Source: Candidatus Wolframiiraptor sp. (lineage in GTDB: Archaea > Thermoproteota > Nitrososphaeria_A > Caldarchaeales > Wolframiiraptoraceae). Taken from it: a stretch of 10,406 bases of DNA. The translations under genes and the position numbers were made by a program. A model generated the notes under the pieces. It was not told the origin of the DNA. It ran no database searches and saw nothing but the letters and a program-made list of their open reading frames with translations. The DNA is taken from NCBI GenBank assembly GCA_003660635.1, contig QMUP01000015.1:1-10406 (forward strand), written 5' to 3'. This document shows positions 6,291 to 10,406 of the stretch, one piece after another; within the stretch, counting starts at the first letter, position 1; each line of letters starts with the position of its first letter.

Positions 6291-7310
6291 TTAGAGCTGG
6301 CGGTTGATCAGCAGGATTATATCTACGAGCCTGTTTGAGTACCCCCATTCGTTGTCATACCATCCTAGCACTTTTATCAGGTCGCTGCGTTCGCCGAGGG
6401 TGGTTATACTGGCTCCGTCGATTATAACCGAATGCGGGTTACCGATCACGTCTATCGAGACTATTGGGTCCTCCGTGTATTCCATTATCCCCTTAAGCTT
6501 TCCCTCTGCGGCTTTTTTGAATGCCTCCTTAACTTCGTCGACCGAGACCTCCTTTTCCAATAATGTAACAAGGTCGGTGACGGAGCCGTCTGTTACGGGT
6601 ACTCGGAGGGCTATTCCGTGGAGCTTGCCCTTAACCTCGGGGATTACTAGGTGGAGTGCTTTAGCGGCGCCTGTGGTGGTCGGGATTATGGAGGCCGCGG
6701 CAGCCCGGGCCCTCCTCAGATCCTTATGCACTAGGTCTAGGAGCCTCTGATCATTCGTATACGCGTGGACCGTTGTCATGAACCCCTTCTTTATCCCGAA
6801 GTTCTCGAGGAGCACCTTGACCATGGGGGCGAGGCAGTTCGTTGTACATGATGCACCTGAGATTACGTCATGCTTCTTGACGTCAAGCATATCATCATTA
6901 ACGCCTGGCACTATGGTGACATCTGCATCTCCTGAAGGAGCTGAAATCAAGACCTTTTTGACACCGTCCCTGAGGTGCTTTGCGGCGTCGGCTCGAGCTC
7001 TAAACCTTCCGGTTGACTCGATTACCACGTCAACGTCGGCTTTGCCCCATGGAATCTTCGCCGGATCGGGTTCTTGGAAGCCCATCAACTCTTGGCCGTC
7101 GATCTCTATGCCCTTTTCCATCGCCTCTACTTTTCGGCTCCACTTCCTATGAACTGAGTCGTATTTCAAGAGAAAAGCCGTGGTCTTGTTGTCGGCTAAA
7201 TCGTTAAAGGCAACTATCTCGAAACTCTTACCGTATTCCGGGCTCTCAAAGGCGGCGCGCGTGAATAGTCGGCCGATTCTCCCCATACCATTAACGCCTA
7301 TACGCAACAT
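6291..7310 (-). CDS. gap: Glyceraldehyde-3-phosphate dehydrogenase, class I (bacterial/eukaryotic type)
   Basis: A 339-residue protein that converts glyceraldehyde-3-phosphate, NAD+ and phosphate to 1,3-bisphosphoglycerate and NADH. All class I hallmarks are present (numbered from Met at 7310): 'NGMGRIGR' at 7-14 for NAD binding, Asp in 'FNDLAD' that favours NAD over NADP, the catalytic Cys155 in 'SCTTNC', His182 in 'VHAYTNDQ', 'RRARAAAASIIPTTTGAAKA' for phosphate binding, and 'WYDNEWGYS' near the C-terminus. A TTG at 7313 lies directly before the chosen ATG and is less likely. Most archaea use the distantly related class II GAPDH and/or non-phosphorylating enzymes, so this type points to acquisition from bacteria or to a lineage known to carry it. 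It stands alone, divergent from the RHH-nucleotidyltransferase gene and followed by a T-rich terminator. Confidence 0.96.
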   Translation of the reverse strand: MLRIGVNGMGRIGRLFTRAAFESPEYGKSFEIVAFNDLADNKTTAFLLKYDSVHRKWSRKVEAMEKGIEIDGQELMGFQEPDPAKIPWGKADVDVVIESTGRFRARADAAKHLRDGVKKVLISAPSGDADVTIVPGVNDDMLDVKKHDVISGASCTTNCLAPMVKVLLENFGIKKGFMTTVHAYTNDQRLLDLVHKDLRRARAAAASIIPTTTGAAKALHLVIPEVKGKLHGIALRVPVTDGSVTDLVTLLEKEVSVDEVKEAFKKAAEGKLKGIMEYTEDPIVSIDVIGNPHSVIIDGASITTLGERSDLIKVLGWYDNEWGYSNRLVDIILLINRQL

Positions 7311-7431
7311 CAAGAAACTCTAACCTCGGCGTCCTCTTTTAACCATATCCCTTTTTAGACCGACGTTTCCTGGAAATTCGCAGCAATCTTTTTACATAAA
7401 GATTATATGTAGATGAATGGGGGCTATTCCC
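7311..7431. promoter_or_regulatory. Divergent promoter region between gap and the RHH-nucleotidyltransferase gene
   Basis: This short gap should hold two promoters. On the plus strand AGATTATATG (7400-7409) is a good TATA box; 26 bases from its centre lands at about 7430, next to ATG 7432, so that transcript would be leaderless. On the minus strand GTTAAAAG (7343-7336) would place a start near 7313, at the gap start codon. Two small dyads lie here: AATCTTT/AAAGATT (7385-7391 and 7398-7404), which overlaps the plus-strand TATA area, and TTTCCTGGAAA (7366-7376) between the two promoters. Either could be an operator, including an autoregulatory one. Confidence 0.45.
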
Positions 7432-8268
7432 ATGCAGAAACACCGGACGAGCATAGAGTTTCCAGCCGAGCTCTGGGAGGAGCTTACGAGGCGTATCCCT
7501 CCGAGGAAGCGGACGGCGTTCATAGTTGACGCGATTAGGGAGAAGCTGATAAGGGAGTCCATGAGGTGCATAATACTTTGCGGAGGCCCGGGTGTCGGGA
7601 TGGGCCCCTTGACGACGAGTATCCCGAAGCCGATGATGCCCATCGGATATAAGCCGATCGTCGAGCACCTGATCCTAAAGCTCAAGAAACAGGGGATCTA
7701 TAACTTCATTCTAGCGGTTAGCCACCTCGGAGAACATCTCATAAGATATTTTGGAGATGGGAGCTCACTCGGGGTCAAGATAGATTACTCGGTCGAGAAG
7801 GTTCAGCTGGGGACGGCTGGCGCCGTTAAGAACGCTGAGAAGAAGCTGAATGGGACATTTCTCGTAGTCTACGGCGACATACTATTCAACGAACTCGACA
7901 TCCAGGACCTCATCGAGTACCATAAGAAGAAGGGCGGTGTTGCAACCATGGTGCTGGCAAAGGTACAGGACGCCAGTAGATTCGGGTTAGTGTCTATCGA
8001 CGAAGCGGGGAGGGTCATAGCCTTTAGGGAAAAACCGAGGCATCCGGCTCCAGGCCTCGTGAACGCTGGGATCTATGCTTGCGAGCCATCCATCTTCGAC
8101 TACATACCCCAGAAAAGGCCGGTTTCTTTCGAGGAACACGTCTTTCCAGACCTAGCCGATAAGGGGAAGCTCTATGCCTATATCTATGAGGACTATTGGG
8201 TAGACATAGGGGCCCCTGAAGACTATGAAAGGGCATGTAGGGACTTCTTCCGCGGGATCCTGAGGTAA
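7432..8268 (+). CDS. Ribbon-helix-helix domain fused to a degenerate sugar-phosphate nucleotidyltransferase; putative metabolite-sensing regulator
   Basis: A 278-residue fusion. Residues 4-42 form a ribbon-helix-helix (CopG/Arc-type) DNA-binding domain: strand 'HRTSIEFP', helix 'AELWEELTRRI', then 'RKRTAFIVDAIREKLIRE'. Residues 44-275 are a GT-A fold nucleotidyltransferase with 'PKPMMP' at 65-70, 'LGTAGAV' at 126-132, metal-type 'GD' at 148-149, 'FREKP' at 198-202, 'NAGIY' at 211-215 and 'DIGAPEDY' at 258-265. The nucleotide-binding signature, normally G-G-x-G-T-R-[LM]-R-P-L-T, reads 'GGPGVGMGPLT': Thr-Arg is Val-Gly and the second Arg is Gly. Catalysis is therefore doubtful, while ligand binding may persist. 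I chose ATG 7432 over ATG 7417 because the DNA-binding domain starts just after it and the TATA spacing fits. An internal ATG at 7561, with GGGAG upstream, could yield the enzyme domain alone. A palindrome cluster follows the stop codon. Confidence 0.85.
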   Translation: MQKHRTSIEFPAELWEELTRRIPPRKRTAFIVDAIREKLIRESMRCIILCGGPGVGMGPLTTSIPKPMMPIGYKPIVEHLILKLKKQGIYNFILAVSHLGEHLIRYFGDGSSLGVKIDYSVEKVQLGTAGAVKNAEKKLNGTFLVVYGDILFNELDIQDLIEYHKKKGGVATMVLAKVQDASRFGLVSIDEAGRVIAFREKPRHPAPGLVNAGIYACEPSIFDYIPQKRPVSFEEHVFPDLADKGKLYAYIYEDYWVDIGAPEDYERACRDFFRGILR

Positions 8269-8270
8269 TG

Positions 8271-8297
8271 TACTCAAATTTGAGTAATTACTCAAAT
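8271..8297. promoter_or_regulatory. Operator-like cluster: two overlapping perfect palindromes (three ACTCAAAT half-sites)
   Basis: TACTCAAATTTGAGTA (8271-8286) is a perfect 16-base palindrome. ATTTGAGTAATTACTCAAAT (8278-8297) is a perfect 20-base palindrome overlapping it. The result is three half-sites of the form ACTCAAAT in alternating orientation. It sits in the 60-base gap between the RHH-nucleotidyltransferase gene and the ECF transporter gene. AAATCTTAT at its right end (8294-8302) could serve as a TATA box, with a start near 8325, so a protein bound here would block transcription. Short tandem half-sites suit ribbon-helix-helix dimers, and the fused regulator next door is the obvious candidate. 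Confidence 0.68.
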
Positions 8298-8328
8298 CTT
8301 ATCAGGAGGAAGTAAGCGAGGATGTCTG

Positions 8329-8994
8329 ATGAGATTGAGGGCCAACCTCATCATTTCTTCTTCGACGTTTCTAGGGGCTCTCGCCGCCTTACTAGCCACG
8401 CTCCCGCTGTATGTGCACTTTCCCATCATACCGTATTTGAGGTTCGAGGCCGCGGAGATCCCGATAGTCTTCGCCTTCCTCATCCTCGGGCCTGAGCCGG
8501 CATTCCTCTCTTCCGTAATCTATTGGATAGTCTTGCTCTTGGTTGGCGAGTTTACGCCGATAGGGCCGACCATGAAATTTGTCGCCGTTTTCACGATGCT
8601 CCTCGGATTATGGCTGGGATTTAGAACGCGTAGAAGCCCTAGGGTTAGCCTCTTCATAGGTTCTTGCTTAGGATGCCTTTTCAGGGTCCTGGCGATGAGC
8701 ATATTCAACTACGTGATCGTGGTAATAATGTTCCCGGAGTTCATCGAGATCGCCGCCGCCAGCATCTCCGCGGTTCTTGGAACGGGGGTTCTATCCTATA
8801 TCCCGGTTCTCGCCGCAGTCTTGGTTTTCACGGCGATCTTCAACGTCTTACACGTCATTATCAGCATAACGCCGGCATATCTACTAGTGCGGTATATCGT
8901 CAGGATAAAGGGCGGTGGGCTCCCCATTATTGGGAAAGCTTGGTACGTTGAGGTCGTCAGGGCTGCTTCGAGGCGATCTCCTCAGCGATCTTAA
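8329..8994 (+). CDS. ECF transporter S component, RibU-like (probable riboflavin/vitamin uptake)
   Basis: A 221-residue membrane protein with about six hydrophobic segments (roughly 8-28, 44-60, 60-73, 82-98, 107-135, 155-190). 'YLRFEAAEIPIVFAFLILGP' at 36-55 is the typical RibU-type pattern of an aromatic/Asp-Glu loop before a long span. 'TPIGPTMKF' (76-84), 'IFNYVIV' (125-131) and 'IFNVLHVII' (170-178) also match the riboflavin-type group. S components bind the vitamin and work with a shared energising module (two ATPases and EcfT), which is not in this window. ATG 8329 has GAGG at 8318-8321, seven bases upstream; the stronger AGGAGG at 8304-8309 serves no good start in frame. The palindrome cluster just upstream suggests repression by the neighbouring RHH fusion. 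Its last 38 bases overlap the FAU-1 gene on the other strand. The substrate is inferred, and other vitamins are possible. Confidence 0.82.
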   Translation: MRLRANLIISSSTFLGALAALLATLPLYVHFPIIPYLRFEAAEIPIVFAFLILGPEPAFLSSVIYWIVLLLVGEFTPIGPTMKFVAVFTMLLGLWLGFRTRRSPRVSLFIGSCLGCLFRVLAMSIFNYVIVVIMFPEFIEIAAASISAVLGTGVLSYIPVLAAVLVFTAIFNVLHVIISITPAYLLVRYIVRIKGGGLPIIGKAWYVEVVRAASRRSPQRS

Positions 8995-9907
8995 GAGCTT
9001 TAATCTTCACTTCCTCTCTAATCCTTCCCTCTTCAAGGGCTTTCTCTAATAATTCGATGTCAACTATCTCGGCCTCTGAGTTCGGTTTCACGACTACGTC
9101 TATCTCTAAATCAAAATAGTGAACATGATCTGGGTAAAGCGAGATCGGCGTCGAAATGTTGTAGTATCGCCCTTTCAGTTCTCCGGAGATGCTGTAGTAG
9201 CTGGTCTTCATCCAAGGTTGAAATCTTGTGACCTCGGTTATGGCGTAATCCCCAGGAGACTTCTCTACCCCCAATCCATCATATACTCCGAACCCCATGA
9301 TTCTCCTCTGAATTCTAGCCTTTCCATCGCCCCTCCATATCACTTTACCTAGACCCAGTGACAAACGTTTACCGTTAGGTTTTATGTGAATTATTTTTAT
9401 CATCGTTCCGAGCCTCGGTGTGATACCGTCCACCTGTTCTCTGAACATCCTCGACATCTCTTCCGCCGGAACCAACCCCCTCTCTACTAAATCCTCGGCG
9501 AAACTCACCATGCTGGATAGACCCTCTCCTCCCGCTCTGCAATAGTGATGATAAGGAACTGTATAGGAGACCCTTGATCTGAGTTCATCTAATTTTAATT
9601 TCGCCTGATTTGGGAATCCTACCTTCGCCCTTCCTAACGGTTCGCAGACGGATAGATGTAGAACGACGAGGTCCTCGAAAAAACTCTGGAGAGTTTTGAC
9701 CAGTTCTTGGACGACCTCAGCAGATCCCCTGATCTCGATGCAATTCCTATCTGAAGGAGAATCGACGATCATGACGTCTGGTTCGTTTTTCATGGTTATT
9801 CCGAATCTCTCGACCTGCGACTTAGTGGGATTCACTATCGTGAAACCCTTTTCTTGAAGGAGACCGATTAAGGCGGTCGAGTATATTCCCCGGATTGAGA
9901 CCTTCAA
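8957..9907 (-). CDS. fau-1: Ribonuclease FAU-1 family protein (DUF402 domain)
   Basis: A 316-residue homologue of the archaeal AU-rich RNA-binding ribonuclease FAU-1, reported in Pyrococcus furiosus and linked to 5S rRNA maturation. The N-terminus 'MKVSIRGIYSTALIGLL' is characteristic, 'VPYHHYCRAGGEGLSSMV' at 117-134 is the conserved central motif, and the DUF402 region runs from about 205 to 290 with 'SYYSISGELKGRYYNISTP' (236-254) and 'YFDLEIDVVVKP' (264-275). The start is TTG 9907: no in-frame ATG lies upstream before a stop, and GGTGG at 9918-9914 gives a Shine-Dalgarno six bases away. It follows the SerRS-like gene on the same strand after a 60-base gap, so both may form a translation-related unit. 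Length fits the single-chain forms of the family. Confidence 0.93.
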   Translation of the reverse strand: MKVSIRGIYSTALIGLLQEKGFTIVNPTKSQVERFGITMKNEPDVMIVDSPSDRNCIEIRGSAEVVQELVKTLQSFFEDLVVLHLSVCEPLGRAKVGFPNQAKLKLDELRSRVSYTVPYHHYCRAGGEGLSSMVSFAEDLVERGLVPAEEMSRMFREQVDGITPRLGTMIKIIHIKPNGKRLSLGLGKVIWRGDGKARIQRRIMGFGVYDGLGVEKSPGDYAITEVTRFQPWMKTSYYSISGELKGRYYNISTPISLYPDHVHYFDLEIDVVVKPNSEAEIVDIELLEKALEEGRIREEVKIKALKIAEEIASKQP

Positions 9908-9967
9908 GGCGGTCCACCGTCCCTGAGTGAATACTGCTTTGAATTATTGGAGGAGCCGCTAAATTTT

Positions 9968-10406
9968 TCAGGTCAGTACTTTGGGAGGACTGGGGAGTTC
10001 ACCTATTATTTCCTTAATCGCCTTGGGCCAATTATCGAATTCAAAGCCATGTCTCGCGAGGAATCCGGCGGCCCACCTACTTAAACCGTGTCCAACGCAT
10101 CCTGTCCATAATTCTCTTTCTCTGGCCTCCTTTATCTTGAAGTTCTTTACATAGAAGTCTCTGTGAACACTTGCCGCGGTTACCTCAAGCCATTCCGCGC
10201 TTTCCCTCGGGCCTCTATAGGGGAGATAGACTTCGATGTCGAGTGTTGGGATCTTGTTTATGTGGGAGATGTCTATCATTCTCTTTGAGGCTTCTTGCGG
10301 TGATAGGTAGAAAGGTGCTCCGGCGACGACCCGCCATTCCATGTCTAAATCCTTGTCCGCTAACTCGATCGTTAGATCTGTGACCTTATTCCTGATCTCG
10401 GTTACC
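9968..10406 (-). CDS. serS: Seryl-tRNA synthetase, type 2-like, C-terminal part (5' cut by window edge)
   Basis: The frame is open from the window edge (about 10405) to the stop at 9968-9970, giving about 145 residues with no fixed start; the Met at 10342 is internal. It matches the end of a class II aminoacyl-tRNA synthetase core. Motif 3-like 'GCVGHGLSRWAAGFLARHG' holds the class-defining Gly-x-Gly-x-x-Arg, and 'ELWTGC' precedes it. 'YLPYRGPRESAEWLEVTAASVHRDFYVKNFKIK' and 'DNWPKAIKEIIG' resemble the atypical, methanogen-type SerRS rather than the common form, which has 'NCxDFQARR' before motif 3. It should charge tRNA-Ser, or be one of the SerRS-like paralogues of unknown role. FAU-1 lies 60 bases downstream. 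The N-terminal tRNA-binding domain and motifs 1 and 2 are outside the window. Confidence 0.8.
   Translation of the reverse strand, partial: VTEIRNKVTDLTIELADKDLDMEWRVVAGAPFYLSPQEASKRMIDISHINKIPTLDIEVYLPYRGPRESAEWLEVTAASVHRDFYVKNFKIKEARERELWTGCVGHGLSRWAAGFLARHGFEFDNWPKAIKEIIGELPSPPKVLT

Noticed and set aside
6304..6750. Open frame of 148 codons on the plus strand inside GAPDH
   Set aside because: Pure antisense shadow of a highly conserved enzyme, with Ser/Thr-rich composition.
7561..8268. Nucleotidyltransferase as a separate gene starting at ATG 7561
   Set aside because: An internal start with GGGAG upstream is possible, but the RHH segment is in the same uninterrupted frame and has its own promoter, so a fusion is the simpler reading; noted in the feature.
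1..10406. Defence island, CRISPR, mobile element or prophage content
   Set aside because: No transposase, integrase, toxin pair, nuclease-helicase set or regularly spaced repeats are visible; the RHH domain is fused to a nucleotidyltransferase and is not an antitoxin next to a toxin.

Overview
The window looks like chromosomal DNA of an archaeon, most plausibly from the TACK side of the tree (Thermoproteota, Bathyarchaeia, Aigarchaeota or Korarchaeota-like), but the exact lineage cannot be fixed by eye. The pointers are a FAU-1 type ribonuclease, a type 2-like seryl-tRNA synthetase, a multi-zinc-ribbon protein resembling the TackOD1 output domain, TATA boxes placed for near-leaderless transcripts, and heavy use of AGG/AGA and ATA codons. 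Coding density is high; the only gaps near or above 100 bases are 1468-1581, 6195-6290 and the divergent region 7311-7431. I see no transposase, integrase, CRISPR array, tRNA or rRNA.

Left part, plus strand (1-3874): the tail of a Gfo/Idh/MocA oxidoreductase, a sugar isomerase/epimerase-like TIM barrel, a TauE/SafE anion exporter, and a split UxaA-family lyase whose large subunit precedes its small SAF-domain subunit. This fits catabolism of a sugar acid. The exporter beside the lyase raises a specific possibility: (2R)-sulfolactate sulfo-lyase (SuyAB-like) releasing sulfite that is then exported, perhaps fed by oxidoreductive breakdown of a sulfosugar. Altronate/galactarate-type dehydration is the main alternative.

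Middle part, minus strand (7310-3896): a class I (bacterial-type) GAPDH, then a zinc-ribbon protein and a membrane GT2 glycosyltransferase whose genes overlap by 14 bases. The last two share a clear promoter and look like a synthesis/control pair for a surface polysaccharide.

Right part: divergent from GAPDH lies the most unusual gene. It has an N-terminal ribbon-helix-helix DNA-binding domain fused to a sugar-phosphate nucleotidyltransferase domain whose nucleotide-binding signature has lost its Thr-Arg. Directly after it sits an operator-like cluster of three alternating ACTCAAAT half-sites, and then a RibU-like ECF transporter S component. Together they suggest a metabolite-sensing repressor built from a disabled enzyme, controlling a vitamin importer and analogous in logic to the archaeal riboflavin kinase-regulator RbkR. 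On the minus strand the window ends with FAU-1, whose 3' end overlaps the transporter gene, and the C-terminal part of the SerRS-like gene, which is cut by the window edge.
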